Shown: positions 24,485-34,430 of the stretch, piece by piece
How positions within the stretch are numbered: position 1 is the stretch's first letter
How the letters are laid out: every line of letters starts with the position of its first letter
NCBI GenBank assembly: GCA_904420095.1
Contig: CAJFUB010000015.1
Location: forward strand, 1-52,539
Source: an uncultured Clostridia bacterium
GTDB taxonomy: Bacteria; Bacillota; Clostridia; UBA1212; UBA1255
Length of the DNA stretch: 52,539 nt
Direction of reading: 5' to 3'
The notes under the pieces: model-generated
Told to the model about the DNA's origin: nothing
Databases searched by the model: none
Seen by the model: the letters and a program-made list of their open reading frames with translations, nothing else
Translations under genes and position numbers: made by a program

Positions 24485-26428
24485 TTACAGCGCCAGATCG
24501 ATATTATACTCATCAAACCAGACGTCTACCTGGTAGAGCCACGCAATCAGCTGCGGCCGTGACATCAGCTGGCCGAACCATGTGACGTTTTCACCGCGCA
24601 GCACATTCTCCAGCTTCGCGCGGTCGAGCAGCTCATGCAGTACGCTTTCCGGCCGGGCAAGGCGTTCCCCGAGCATTGCGGTGACGCGTTCCTCATACGC
24701 CGGATGATGTGTCTTGGGATACGGGCTCTTTTTGCGCCGTAATATTTTATCCGGCAAAAGATCGCGCACGGCGCTGCGCAGCAGCAATTTTTCACCCACG
24801 CCTTCTCTCGGATCGAATTTATATTCCCAAGGGACATTATATACGTGTTCGATCAGTCTGTGATCCGCAAACGGCACGCGCACCTCTACTGCGCTGTACA
24901 TGCTCATGCGATCCTTTCGTTCCAGCAGATTCGTCATAAAATAATTTGCGGAAAGCCATGTAGCCTTGCGGGACAACGCCATGGCAGGCGAATCGTCTGA
25001 CAAGCCCGGGCACTTTGCAACAAACTCATGATACATTCTGGACAGAAATTCATAGCCTTCATCGGCTCTTGCGATTTCCTGCCGCAGCAGGCCGATGCGC
25101 ATTTTCGGATCATGGATCCATGGATAGAAATCACGTTCCAGCATTTCCGGACGATAGAACCACGGGTAGCCGCCGAAAATTTCATCCGAGCACTCTCCCG
25201 ACATCGCAACCGTGTGAAGCTTTTTCACTTGACTGCAAAAATAAAGCAAGGAGGAATCGATGTCGGCCTGCCCCGGGAAGTCGCGGGCAAGTACGGCATC
25301 ATAAAGCAGCTCGGCAACCATCTCCGTCGGCGCGGTAAGCACCGTATGGTCGGTGCCCAAAACGTTCGCCAGGTACAGCGCATATTCATCGTCTCCCTGC
25401 GGCTGGAAAAGCGTGCTTTGGAAGTTTTCTCTGTTTCCCTCGTATTCGAAGGAATATGTTGCCAGCTGCCTGCCGCTTTCCCGGTATGCTTTTGCCGCAA
25501 GCGCCGCGATGACGGACGAATCAAGCCCGCCCGACAAAAAGACGCAAAGCGGTACGTCGCTGACCAGCTGTCTGCGTACCGCGTCCTCCAAAAGCTCCCG
25601 CGTAACGCGAACGGCATCCTCTCGTTCCCCGGAGAAGCGTCCGGCTTCCATCAGCCAGTATTTGCGGCTGTACAGCTTTGGAATTTCCCTGCGGTCGCCG
25701 CAGGAATAGGTGCAATCGATGGATGCGCTGTATGCCGGCTGAATTTCGTAAATCTGTTTAAAAAGCGTCGTACCGTGCAGCGTAACGGGCGTCAGATAGA
25801 ACAGCTGCCACAGTCCGTACCGATCCATCTGCGCCCGAACCGCGGGATGGCACAGAAGTCCCTTGATTTCCGAAGAGAAAAGGAACGTACGGCGCTCATT
25901 CACCCAACAATAGTACAGGGGTTTTACTCCGAATCGGTCACGTGCCAGAAAAAGACTCTGACGCGGCGCGTCTCCGGAGCGGGAAGCGCCGATCTGCTCT
26001 TTAAATACCGCAAACGCAAAAATGCCGTTCAGCTTGCACGGGCAGTCCTCCCCCCATGTAATATAAGAATAGAGAACGACCTCTGTATCGCAGCTTGTCG
26101 TAAATTCAGGAGCTTTCCCGGTGCGCCGGAATAATTCCGCCGTAATTTCGTCCCGCAGCTCTGCCGTATTGTAAATCTCGCCGTTATAAACGATGGTATA
26201 TTTGATGCCGTTTAAAACCGCGCTCATTGGCTGCAGACCGTTTTCCACGTCAATGACCGCAAGACGGTTATGCTGCAGGCCGAGGAAAATCTCGCCGCTG
26301 CTGAAATACGTCCCCTGCTGATCCGGTCCCCGGTGCAGCATTGACGCACCCATGCTGCGTAAAATATTACAATTCAGTACCTCGTCGAAATCCTGTCTGA
26401 AATCAACCATTCCGCATATCGAACACAT
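24485..26428 (-). CDS. asnB: Glutamine-hydrolysing asparagine synthase
   Basis: The 647-residue protein begins with a class II glutamine amidotransferase domain: Cys2 as nucleophile, HRGPDQQG, QHNRLAVID, NGEIYN. The synthetase domain follows from about 220, with the ATP pyrophosphatase loop FLSGGLDSSV and AMSGECSDEIFGGYPWF. It should make asparagine from aspartate with ATP and glutamine, or amidate another carboxylate, as some paralogues do. The N-terminus MCSICGMVDF is unusual compared with the common MCGI(V/A)GF, but the nucleophile is kept. It is the last gene of a minus-strand run behind the serine hydrolase. Confidence 0.92.
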   Translation of the reverse strand: MCSICGMVDFRQDFDEVLNCNILRSMGASMLHRGPDQQGTYFSSGEIFLGLQHNRLAVIDVENGLQPMSAVLNGIKYTIVYNGEIYNTAELRDEITAELFRRTGKAPEFTTSCDTEVVLYSYITWGEDCPCKLNGIFAFAVFKEQIGASRSGDAPRQSLFLARDRFGVKPLYYCWVNERRTFLFSSEIKGLLCHPAVRAQMDRYGLWQLFYLTPVTLHGTTLFKQIYEIQPAYSASIDCTYSCGDRREIPKLYSRKYWLMEAGRFSGEREDAVRVTRELLEDAVRRQLVSDVPLCVFLSGGLDSSVIAALAAKAYRESGRQLATYSFEYEGNRENFQSTLFQPQGDDEYALYLANVLGTDHTVLTAPTEMVAELLYDAVLARDFPGQADIDSSLLYFCSQVKKLHTVAMSGECSDEIFGGYPWFYRPEMLERDFYPWIHDPKMRIGLLRQEIARADEGYEFLSRMYHEFVAKCPGLSDDSPAMALSRKATWLSANYFMTNLLERKDRMSMYSAVEVRVPFADHRLIEHVYNVPWEYKFDPREGVGEKLLLRSAVRDLLPDKILRRKKSPYPKTHHPAYEERVTAMLGERLARPESVLHELLDRAKLENVLRGENVTWFGQLMSRPQLIAWLYQVDVWFDEYNIDLAL

Positions 26429-26504
26429 AAGCCAACAATCCTCACATCACGCTGTCTTTTTATTATATGCTCGAAACGCGGATGCGGTTCGGATGCGGGC
26501 GGCG

Positions 26505-27371
26505 CTACTGCGTATGCCGGGAAAGCCAGTCCAGAAGCGGGGCGGGATCGCGCCCGTCGTGGGAATGCCAGGCGAGAACGCGCTCGTCCTCCGGAAATAC
26601 GATCAGCATTTGTCCGTACATCCCGCCTTTTCCGTACGCGCCGTTTTTCCCTGCGGGGCAGAGCTCGTAGCCGCGCTCCAGCACGAGCCTCGTCCAGTGC
26701 TCGGACAGAATCCGTTTGCCTGCGTAGGTTCCCTGCCGAAGATACAGCGCGCCAAGCTTTACCATGTCCTGTGTGCGGATGTAAAGGCCGGTAGCCCCCA
26801 TCGGATATCCCATAGGACACTTGCTCCAGGCGGCCTCCTGAAATCCTAGCGGGGAGAAAACCTCGCGCCACAGGAGCTCATCCAGCAGCCGGCCCGTTTT
26901 CTTCGTAATGATCCGGGAGAGAAGGTAAAACGCCGCGTCGCTGTAAATCCATTGCTCGCCAGGCTCGCAGACCAGCCTGGTTCGGAAAAGATATTGCAGA
27001 AAGTCATCTGTTCCATATTCAGATCTGTCCTGTACATCGATATCAAGAAATCCGGAAGGAAATCCCGCACGGTGGCTGAGAACGTGGTCTACCGTCATCC
27101 GCTCCCATTTCGGATCATGTGCCTCCGGGAATTCTCTCCGGAAAATTTCAGCAACCTTTTCCTCCACAGACATCAGTCCGCGGTCATACAGCAATCCTGC
27201 CGCCGTCACCGTAAAGACCTTTGCGACGGAATAGCTGTTGAGACAGGCGGAGGCCGGAAGAAGCTCGTGTACAAAAAGCTCCCCCCGATACCATTCCGCG
27301 GCCCGGTAGGTATGGAAGCCAAGATGTCGGATTTCTTCCGCAAAGGTGTCAAGCAAGCTGCCGTTTTTCAT
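26505..27371 (-). CDS. Serine hydrolase of the class C beta-lactamase family
   Basis: The 288-residue protein has the SxxK motif SVAK after LNSYSVAKVF, a YSD motif in WIYSDAAFYLL for the second active-site element, and typical helices (VDHVLSHRAGFPSGF). No signal peptide is seen, so it is probably cytoplasmic, an esterase- or peptidase-like member rather than a true beta-lactamase. Its ATG overlaps the TGA of the aldo/keto reductase upstream (ATGA), so the two are translationally coupled. Confidence 0.87.
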   Translation of the reverse strand: MKNGSLLDTFAEEIRHLGFHTYRAAEWYRGELFVHELLPASACLNSYSVAKVFTVTAAGLLYDRGLMSVEEKVAEIFRREFPEAHDPKWERMTVDHVLSHRAGFPSGFLDIDVQDRSEYGTDDFLQYLFRTRLVCEPGEQWIYSDAAFYLLSRIITKKTGRLLDELLWREVFSPLGFQEAAWSKCPMGYPMGATGLYIRTQDMVKLGALYLRQGTYAGKRILSEHWTRLVLERGYELCPAGKNGAYGKGGMYGQMLIVFPEDERVLAWHSHDGRDPAPLLDWLSRHTQ

Positions 27372-28507
27372 GCGCGGCCACCTTCTTTGGTAAAAAACGA
27401 ATCGATTTCATGCATCCATTTGCTGACTTCAAGCTGCTGCGGGCAGATTGCCTCGCACTGGCGGCACGATATGCATTCAGAAGGCTTTGCGCCGAACAGC
27501 GGGACCCACTCCTCGTACTGTTTTTTTGCTTTTTGGTAATTGTTTTCTTTGAAAGCCTCATTATAAGCCGCGATGCTCTGCGGAATCGCAATGCCCTTCG
27601 GGCAGTGCATGCAGTACGCGCACCCCGTACACGGCACGGCATTATAATTTAGAAACTGCCGGTACGCCTTTTTCAGAATCTGATGCTCCGCCTCAGACAG
27701 CATACCGGGCGCGGAGCGCTCTGCGTATGAAACATTTTCCGCCACCTGCTCCGGCGTACTCATACCGCTGAGCACAACGCCGACCTCCGGAAGATCCCAC
27801 AAAAAATCGAACGCCCACTCCGCGGGAGTTCTCCGGAATCCGCTGCGCTCGCCTTCCGAGAAAATCTCGGAAACCTCATGCGGCACGTTCGCCAGAAAGC
27901 CGCCGCGCAGCGGCTCCATAATAACTACGCCAAGACCTCTTTCATTTGCATATTTCATACCCTTCCATCCGGCCTGATAATATACATCCGTATAATTCAG
28001 CTGGATCTGGCAGAAATCCCATTCCTCAAAGGCATCTATAATTTCCTTAAACAGGTCGAACGTATCGTGAAAAGAAAAGCCGAGATAACATATTTTCCCC
28101 GCATCGCGCGCCTCCTGCAGTTTGCGGAGCAGGTCGAACCGGAGTACCTTCTTCCAGGAGTCGCGGTTCAAAGCATGCAGCAGATAGAAATCAATCTGAT
28201 CCGTCTGCAGGCGCTTCAGCTGCTCGCCCAGAATCCTGTCGAAATCGCGCTCCCCTTCTATCATCCAGACGGGCATTTTGGTGGCAAGATGGATCATATC
28301 CCTGTATCCGTCGGTGAGCGCGCGGGCGGTAATGAATTCACTGTTCCCGCCCAAATAATTATAGGCCGTATCAATATAATTGATTCCCGCATCGATTGCG
28401 CTCCGCACCATTTCTACAGACGTCTTTTCGTCCTCAGGCAGACGCATCATGCCGAACCCCAGCGGAGAGAGCCTGACGCCCGTATTGCCGAAATCTCTGT
28501 ATACCAT
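27368..28507 (-). CDS. Aldo/keto reductase with C-terminal [4Fe-4S] domain
   Basis: The 379-residue protein has an aldo/keto reductase barrel with tetrad residues in NYIDTAYNYLGGNSE, HLATKMP and FYLLHAL. The C-terminal 90 residues hold two ferredoxin-like cysteine clusters (PCTGCAYCMHCPKG and CISCRQCEAICPQQL). This fusion is common in anaerobes and probably draws electrons from ferredoxin. The start at 28507 follows GAGGCGGG; a longer frame to 28555 has none. It is coupled to the serine hydrolase and lies about 100 bp after metF. Confidence 0.92.
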   Translation of the reverse strand: MVYRDFGNTGVRLSPLGFGMMRLPEDEKTSVEMVRSAIDAGINYIDTAYNYLGGNSEFITARALTDGYRDMIHLATKMPVWMIEGERDFDRILGEQLKRLQTDQIDFYLLHALNRDSWKKVLRFDLLRKLQEARDAGKICYLGFSFHDTFDLFKEIIDAFEEWDFCQIQLNYTDVYYQAGWKGMKYANERGLGVVIMEPLRGGFLANVPHEVSEIFSEGERSGFRRTPAEWAFDFLWDLPEVGVVLSGMSTPEQVAENVSYAERSAPGMLSEAEHQILKKAYRQFLNYNAVPCTGCAYCMHCPKGIAIPQSIAAYNEAFKENNYQKAKKQYEEWVPLFGAKPSECISCRQCEAICPQQLEVSKWMHEIDSFFTKEGGRA

Positions 28508-28609
28508 GAATCCCGCCTCGCTTTTCCAACAGATTTCTGTGAAAAAGGATAGCATCTTGTGCGGAAAATTGCAACAGGTCTTTTCCGCACAATGGCTTTA
28601 CAAAGGGCT

Positions 28610-29470
28610 TCAGGCGAGCAGCGCCGCTATGCTGTCGTGGATCCTGCATGCGGTATCGGGGCGATTCATCGTATACAGATGAATCCCCTGCACGCCCTGT
28701 GCGATCAGGTCGACAATCTGATCTACGGCATACGCGATGCCGGCGTCCCGCATTGCCTCGGGATTATGCTCGTAGCGCTCCATCATTTTCGTAAATTTCG
28801 CAGGGAGGCATACGCCGCACAGCGTAACCATCCGTTCGATCTGCTTTTTGTTCAGTACCGGCATGATTCCCGCTTCTATGGGCACATCGATCCCGGCCAG
28901 AAGGCAGCGTTCCCGGAAGCGATAGAAGTATTCGTTGTCAAAGAACAGCTGTGTGATCAGGTGATCGCAGCCCGCGTCCACTTTCCTGCGAAGATTGCGG
29001 ATGTCGTTTACCAGGCCGTCCGATTCTGTATGTCCCTCCGGATAACAGGCGCCGATCACGTGAAAATCGCCGTTTTCTTTGATAAATGAAATCAGATCGC
29101 TCGCATGCCGGAAATCCTCTCCCGGCGGCAAATCAGGATTGCGATCCCCGCGCAGCGCAAGAATGTTCTCGATTCCATTTTCGCGGAAGCTTTGCAGCAT
29201 TTCCAGGACGTCTTCCTTGGACAGATAAATGCAGGGAAGATGCGCCACGCTCTCGATTCCGTATTTATTTTTGATAGAAGACGCAATTTCCAGCGTGGCG
29301 GCGCAGTTTTTGCTTCCGCCCGCCCCGTACGTTACGCTGATAAAATCCGGATGCAGATTTTTCAGCGAATCGAGTGCATCGTATATAGATTCTACCGGTG
29401 CGGTCCGCTTCGGCGGAAACACCTCAAAGGACAGCACCTGCTTCGTATCAAAAAGATTTCTTAGTTTCAT
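28610..29470 (-). CDS. metF: 5,10-methylenetetrahydrofolate reductase
   Basis: The 286-residue protein has the MetF barrel motifs: VLSFEVFPPKR at the N-terminus, FISVTYGAGGS, ILALRGD, and ITQLFFDNEYFYRF. It reduces methylene-THF to methyl-THF, the methyl donor for methionine made by the MetE encoded one base upstream, so the two form a metE-metF operon for methionine synthesis. Confidence 0.95.
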   Translation of the reverse strand: MKLRNLFDTKQVLSFEVFPPKRTAPVESIYDALDSLKNLHPDFISVTYGAGGSKNCAATLEIASSIKNKYGIESVAHLPCIYLSKEDVLEMLQSFRENGIENILALRGDRNPDLPPGEDFRHASDLISFIKENGDFHVIGACYPEGHTESDGLVNDIRNLRRKVDAGCDHLITQLFFDNEYFYRFRERCLLAGIDVPIEAGIMPVLNKKQIERMVTLCGVCLPAKFTKMMERYEHNPEAMRDAGIAYAVDQIVDLIAQGVQGIHLYTMNRPDTACRIHDSIAALLA

Positions 29471-29471
29471 C

Positions 29472-31739
29472 TCACAAACTCTCTCTTACGGAATGCGCCG
29501 CCGCTACCAGATGCTCCAGGCTCGGCACGGTTTCTTCGTTTCCTCTCGTTTTCAGTCCGCAGTCCGGATTGACCCAAAGCTTTTCCGCCGGAATGCGCTC
29601 CAGCATTTTTCTGAGGGCCGTTTCGATTTCCTCAACGCTCGGCACTCTGGGCGAATGGATATCGTAAACGCCGGGGCCGACTGCAGTCCGGAAATGGTTT
29701 TCCTGCAAGACTTCAATGATCCTCAGATCGGAACGCGACGCTTCAAACGTGATGACATCGGCATCCATATCGTCGATTTCTTTAATGATGTCTTCAAATT
29801 CGCTGTAGCACATGTGCGTGTGAATCTGCGTTTCCGGTTTTACGCCGCTGTGCACCAGGCGGAATGCGGGAATCGCCCAGTCCAGATATTGGCTGTGCCG
29901 GTCGGAATGCCGGAGGGGCAGCTTTTCTCTGAGCGCCGCTTCATCGATCTGGATAATCCGGATTCCGCTTGCTTCCAGATCCAGGACCTCCTCCCGGATT
30001 GCAAGCGCAATCTGCATCGCCGATTCGCGGAAGCTGACGTCTTCCCGCGGGAAGGACCAGTTGAGAATCGTAACCGGCCCCGTGAGCATTCCTTTTACCG
30101 GACGCTCCGTAAGGCTCTGCGCATATACCGAATATTCCACGGTCATCGGCTTGGAGCGAGAGATGTCTCCCCAGATGATCGGGGGCTTCACGCAGCGGGT
30201 GCCGTACGACTGAACCCATGCCTTCTCCGTAAAAAGGAATCCGTCGAGGCATTCTCCAAAGTATTCCACCATGTCGTTGCGTTCAAATTCTCCATGCACC
30301 AGAACGTCCAGTCCGATCTTCTCCTGAAGCGCAACGCACTCTGCGATTTTCTGACGGTTAAACGCTTTATACTGATCTTCCGTAATTGTTCCCTTCTTAA
30401 ATGCGGTCCGGTTTGCGCGGACATCTGCGGTCTGCGGGAAGGAACCGATCGTCGTCGTGGGAAGCAGCGGAAGCTTCAGTACGGATTTCTGGATTTCCGC
30501 GCGTTTTTCAAACGCCGGGAGCCTCGTAAAATCCTGCTCCGTCACCGCTGCGGCTTTTTTCTGTACCGCTTCGTTTACGCAGTCGCGCGGCCGGGCAAAG
30601 AGGTCCCGGTTCTTCGCATATGCCGGCACATTCTTCGGGGCTTGCGCGGAAGCGATTTCCTTCAGCTCAGAAAGTTCGCCAAGCTTTTCCTCAGCGAACG
30701 CAAAGTACTGCGTATATGCATCGCTTAGCTTTGTCTCCGCATGAATCGTATACGGTACGTGCAGAAGGGAGCAGGACGTCCCAATCACTACGTTTTTCGC
30801 CGCGGCAGAAAGCTTACGCAAAATGTCGAGCGTTTTTTCATAATTGTTCTTCCAAATGTTTTTCCCGTTTACTACGCCGGCAAAGAGCGTCTTTTCCTCC
30901 GGAAAGCCGCCGCGGAGGAGCTCCAGCGAACGAGTTCCCTCGACGAAATCAAGTCCCAGCCCGTCAAACGGGAGCGACAAAAGCGCGCTCCAGCAATCGC
31001 GCACATCGCCAAAGTACGTCTGCGCAAGAACCTTAACGCCGCCCTTTCCCTCCAGGATGGCGCCATACAGCTCCGTAAGCAGAGAAAGATCCTCCTGCGT
31101 CAAATCCAGCACGAGCGCCGGCTCGTCGAACTGCACCCATTTTGTCCCGAGCTCTCCGAACTTTTTCAGAAGCTCCTGATAAGCTCGAATGACGTCCGCT
31201 TTGACAGCCGCGATATTTTTCGTGCCGGTAAAACGTACGGATTTGAGCAGCGTATAAGCGCCCGTAACAACAGGCTTCGTTTCCACGCCGCAGGATTTTG
31301 CCTCCAGGTATTCCGCAAAAGGCTTCGTACCCTTAAGCTCGATCCGCGCCTCGTCCTCAACCTCGGGTACGATATAATGGTAATTCGTATTGAACCACTT
31401 TTTCATCGCCAGCGCTTTCACATCACCGCGGGCGCCCTGGTATCCCCGCGCCATTGCGAAATATGTATCCATCTCGTTCAGTCCCAGGCTGCGGTACCGT
31501 TCCGGAATGATATTCAGCAGCGCCGCCGTATCCAGCAGATTGTCGTAAAACGAGAAATCGTTGGATGGAATAAAATCGACGCCGTATTGTTTCTGGATCT
31601 CCCAGTGCGCCTTACGCAGCCGCGCCGCAGTCTCCTTTAATTCCTCCAGGGTAATTTCATTTTTAAAATATTTCTCCGATGCGAATTTCAGCTCGCGAAG
31701 AGCGCCGATCCGCGGATAGCCGATGACTGATGTTTTCAT
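29472..31739 (-). CDS. metE: Cobalamin-independent methionine synthase
   Basis: The 755-residue protein has both MetE halves. The N-terminal half begins VIGYPRIGALRELKFASEKY. The C-terminal catalytic half includes TTTIGSFPQT, the zinc ligands in THMCYSEFEDI and NPDCGLKTRG, and IRIIQIDEAALRE. It transfers the methyl group of polyglutamyl methyl-THF to homocysteine. AAAGGAG precedes the ATG. The 112-bp gap upstream contains an inverted repeat (CCCCTT with AAGGGG around 31776-31808) and a candidate promoter; the LysR gene just upstream, read in the same direction, is a likely regulator. Confidence 0.96.
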   Translation of the reverse strand: MKTSVIGYPRIGALRELKFASEKYFKNEITLEELKETAARLRKAHWEIQKQYGVDFIPSNDFSFYDNLLDTAALLNIIPERYRSLGLNEMDTYFAMARGYQGARGDVKALAMKKWFNTNYHYIVPEVEDEARIELKGTKPFAEYLEAKSCGVETKPVVTGAYTLLKSVRFTGTKNIAAVKADVIRAYQELLKKFGELGTKWVQFDEPALVLDLTQEDLSLLTELYGAILEGKGGVKVLAQTYFGDVRDCWSALLSLPFDGLGLDFVEGTRSLELLRGGFPEEKTLFAGVVNGKNIWKNNYEKTLDILRKLSAAAKNVVIGTSCSLLHVPYTIHAETKLSDAYTQYFAFAEEKLGELSELKEIASAQAPKNVPAYAKNRDLFARPRDCVNEAVQKKAAAVTEQDFTRLPAFEKRAEIQKSVLKLPLLPTTTIGSFPQTADVRANRTAFKKGTITEDQYKAFNRQKIAECVALQEKIGLDVLVHGEFERNDMVEYFGECLDGFLFTEKAWVQSYGTRCVKPPIIWGDISRSKPMTVEYSVYAQSLTERPVKGMLTGPVTILNWSFPREDVSFRESAMQIALAIREEVLDLEASGIRIIQIDEAALREKLPLRHSDRHSQYLDWAIPAFRLVHSGVKPETQIHTHMCYSEFEDIIKEIDDMDADVITFEASRSDLRIIEVLQENHFRTAVGPGVYDIHSPRVPSVEEIETALRKMLERIPAEKLWVNPDCGLKTRGNEETVPSLEHLVAAAHSVRESL

Positions 31740-31851
31740 GTTCCATACTCCTTTTTTTATTAATAAAATAACAGCTCCCCTTATGCGTGCCAGTATAGCA
31801 CAAGGGGAACCGTTATGTTAAATTTCGATATTTTATGGTTTGATATAGTTT

Positions 31852-32769
31852 TTATTTATATCCTTCGCAGGTTGAAATATAATGGCGCAGATTTGCAATA
31901 TATGCCTCCGCCATAGCGCTCAGTCCCATCCCCTTCTGCGCGATATAGCCGACGCGGATGACCTCGTCGCTGACAAGCGGGATGGAAATAATATTCCTGC
32001 CATTTAAATCCTCGCTCAGAATCCCCGTTGAGATCGTATATCCGTTAAGCCCGATCAGCAGATTGAAAAGCGTCGCGCGGTCGCTGACCAGGATGCTTTT
32101 GGGATGATATACGGTGCTCAGGATTTCTTCGGAATAATAGAAGGAATTGTATACTCCCTGTTCAAAAGAAAGACATGGGTAAGGCGTCAAATCCTCCAGA
32201 CGGACGGACGCGTTTCCGGAGAGCGGGTGCGCATTGCTGACGAACACATGCGGTTTTGCCTCAAACAGCGGATGAAATCCGAGATTGCTTTCCCTGAGGA
32301 TTCTAATCAGGACCTTTTCATTGAAATCGTTCAGATACAGCACGCCGATCTCGCTGCGCAGATTTTTGACATCCTCTATGATATCATGCGTCTGCGTTTC
32401 ACGAAGCGTAAACTCATATTCATTCTGGTTGTAGTCACGGATCAGATTCACAAATGCGTTGACGGAAAACGCATAATGCTGCGTTGATACGGAGAACAGC
32501 CTTCGGGACGGCTTTTTATCGGTATACCGCTGCTCTAACAGCTCCGCCTGCTCCACAACCTGACGCGCATAGCCCAGAAATTCGGCGCCCTCCGCAGAGA
32601 GGGAAATCCCGCGGTTGGAGCGGAGGAAAATTTCGATTCCAAGCTCTTTTTCCAGCTCCTTTACCGCATTCGACAGACTCGGCTGCGTAACATAAAGCTT
32701 CTCTGCGGCCGCATTCATGGAGCCGCAGTTTACGATTTCTATGACATATCTCAGCTGCTGCAGCGTCAT
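31852..32769 (-). CDS. LysR-family regulator, possibly of the met genes
   Basis: The 305-residue protein has an N-terminal winged helix (LRYVIEIVNCGSMNAAAEKLYVTQPSL) and a LysR substrate-binding domain (FSVSTQHYAFSVNAFVNLI onward), closest in feel to sulfur/methionine regulators of the CysB/CmbR/MtaR kind. The ATG at 32769 gives the canonical start TLQQLRYV; a GTG four codons upstream overlaps the stop of the esterase gene. Co-direction with metE and half-sites TATGGTTT and TATAGTTT (31834-31851) next to it suggest control of metE-metF; this is inference. Confidence 0.88.
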   Translation of the reverse strand: MTLQQLRYVIEIVNCGSMNAAAEKLYVTQPSLSNAVKELEKELGIEIFLRSNRGISLSAEGAEFLGYARQVVEQAELLEQRYTDKKPSRRLFSVSTQHYAFSVNAFVNLIRDYNQNEYEFTLRETQTHDIIEDVKNLRSEIGVLYLNDFNEKVLIRILRESNLGFHPLFEAKPHVFVSNAHPLSGNASVRLEDLTPYPCLSFEQGVYNSFYYSEEILSTVYHPKSILVSDRATLFNLLIGLNGYTISTGILSEDLNGRNIISIPLVSDEVIRVGYIAQKGMGLSAMAEAYIANLRHYISTCEGYK

Positions 32770-32777
32770 CCGGCAAA

Positions 32778-34430
32778 TCACTCAAATTCAGCGGAAAATG
32801 CGGCGGCGGGATATCCCGTTCCCGAGCAGAGATTGGCATCGTCCATATTCGCATATCTAAGCTCCGGCGCATACCGCACGCCCTCAGGATTGCTGACATT
32901 CTGTACGAGAATCATATTTCCGTCCACAACCACCTCAGCCGTTTTCCACGCGCCGTCCATTTTCACTTCAAATCCCGTCACAGCCTTTCCGTCCAGCGTT
33001 TTCAGACCGCCGCCGGCGTAGTCGTACGTAATTTCCAGAGCATCTTCCTTATATTCAATTTTAGAGGGAATCGGGCATCCTACGTTCTCCGCTTCTCCAA
33101 TCCCGTACAGCTTTGCCGCCGCGATCGCGGCGCCGCGCTGGCCGATTTCTTTTTTATAATACGGATGCGCGCCGTCCTTATCTCCTTCCCGCCAACCGAG
33201 ATCAAGCGTCGGGATCACTTCGTAATCGGGAATACTGTCGTCGATTTTGACCTCCGCCTGTGCAAAACGCATATTGGAAAACGCGTCCCAAATACCCGTC
33301 AGCTGTATGCCGCCGCTTTCATAGCCGTACGACGTCAGCTGCGTATTGAGAAACAGAAAATTCGTTCCGAATTTTTCTCTGAGATCTTTTATAAAGATCC
33401 CAAGCGCGTCTCCGTAATCGGCGGCTTCCAGCGCGTCCGTCTCGCCCTGATAGAAAATCATCCCTGTAATTCCCACGTTCGTAAGCGGTGCGATAAACAT
33501 ATTATAAATTCCGCACGCCGGAATCAGATAATTGCCGAGCGTCATTGTTTTATCCTTCAGCGTGGATGGGAAGGCGTCGTTCGCCTCCGGAGATGCCAGC
33601 AGCGACAGTGGAGCGCCGCCGCAGCCCGCCATAATGATGCCCACCGGTACGTCGGGATTCAGCGTATACAGCTCTTTGGCGAAAAAATAGCCCAGCATGG
33701 AAAAGCTGTTTGAAACAGAGGAGCCGACCACGCGCCGTCTCTCCGCAGTATGCCATCTGTAGCTGCTCAGAATATCCGTCTGCGGTTCGTTCATCGGCTC
33801 CTGATACCGGTCGTTCATAAGATCAAAATTCGTCTGCCTCAGGATCCGGATGTTGTCTTCTTTCACTGCGGCGTCAAGCTCTTCTTCATAAAGCGTCAGG
33901 ATATCGGTCGAGGTGCCGGCGACCGTGCCGAAAAACGTAAGATCCGAATTGCTCTGTCCGGAAACGATCCAGATATCTCCGACAAGAACATCCTCGAATT
34001 CTTCCTTTACTCCGTTTCCCCCGGACACCGTCAGCGTGTGGCCCTGTTCCCCGCTGGCAGGAAGCGTCCCCTGCAGCACAAGCTTCCAGGCGCCGTTCTC
34101 AATTTCCGCCGAGCCCTTGAGTCCCTTAAATTCCGCCGCGACGATTTTCCCGTTCTGCGATTCCGGCGCCGTGCCCCAGACGACAATCTCTTTGTCCTTG
34201 GGAACGATCATATCGTCGCTGAAATAATTTGCCACCGTAAATTCCTCCGCGGTTCCTTCCTGCGGCGTATAGCTCTCCGTTTTTCTTTCTTCCACGGGCT
34301 CCGCCGCCGTTCTTCCGGAGGTCCACAGCGTATATCCGGGACGCGCAGTTTCCGACGGCGTCTGCGTTCCCCCGCAGGCTGCGGACAGGCACAAAGAGGC
34401 GACAACGGTCAATAATAAAACCTTCTTCAT
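32778..34430 (-). CDS. SGNH-type sialate O-acetylesterase-like lipoprotein
   Basis: The 550-residue protein starts with a lipoprotein-like signal ending at C19 (LSAACGG), so it is probably surface-anchored. The SGNH esterase core has the nucleophile in GDIWIVSGQSN, the oxyanion element GCGGAP, GMIFYQGETDA, and the Asp/His pair in DKDGAHPYYKK. A beta-sandwich N-domain precedes and a C-terminal beta-domain follows. Such enzymes remove O-acetyl groups from sialic acid or plant glycans in the gut. ATG at 34430 follows GGGAGG at eight bases. Confidence 0.88.
   Translation of the reverse strand: MKKVLLLTVVASLCLSAACGGTQTPSETARPGYTLWTSGRTAAEPVEERKTESYTPQEGTAEEFTVANYFSDDMIVPKDKEIVVWGTAPESQNGKIVAAEFKGLKGSAEIENGAWKLVLQGTLPASGEQGHTLTVSGGNGVKEEFEDVLVGDIWIVSGQSNSDLTFFGTVAGTSTDILTLYEEELDAAVKEDNIRILRQTNFDLMNDRYQEPMNEPQTDILSSYRWHTAERRRVVGSSVSNSFSMLGYFFAKELYTLNPDVPVGIIMAGCGGAPLSLLASPEANDAFPSTLKDKTMTLGNYLIPACGIYNMFIAPLTNVGITGMIFYQGETDALEAADYGDALGIFIKDLREKFGTNFLFLNTQLTSYGYESGGIQLTGIWDAFSNMRFAQAEVKIDDSIPDYEVIPTLDLGWREGDKDGAHPYYKKEIGQRGAAIAAAKLYGIGEAENVGCPIPSKIEYKEDALEITYDYAGGGLKTLDGKAVTGFEVKMDGAWKTAEVVVDGNMILVQNVSNPEGVRYAPELRYANMDDANLCSGTGYPAAAFSAEFE

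Noticed and set aside
25028..26134. Plus-strand frame of 368 codons opposite asparagine synthase
   Set aside because: Antisense shadow; all conserved motifs are on the minus strand.
29229..31640. Long plus-strand frames opposite metF and metE
   Set aside because: They lie entirely opposite well-recognised genes, with no ribosome sites or protein motifs.
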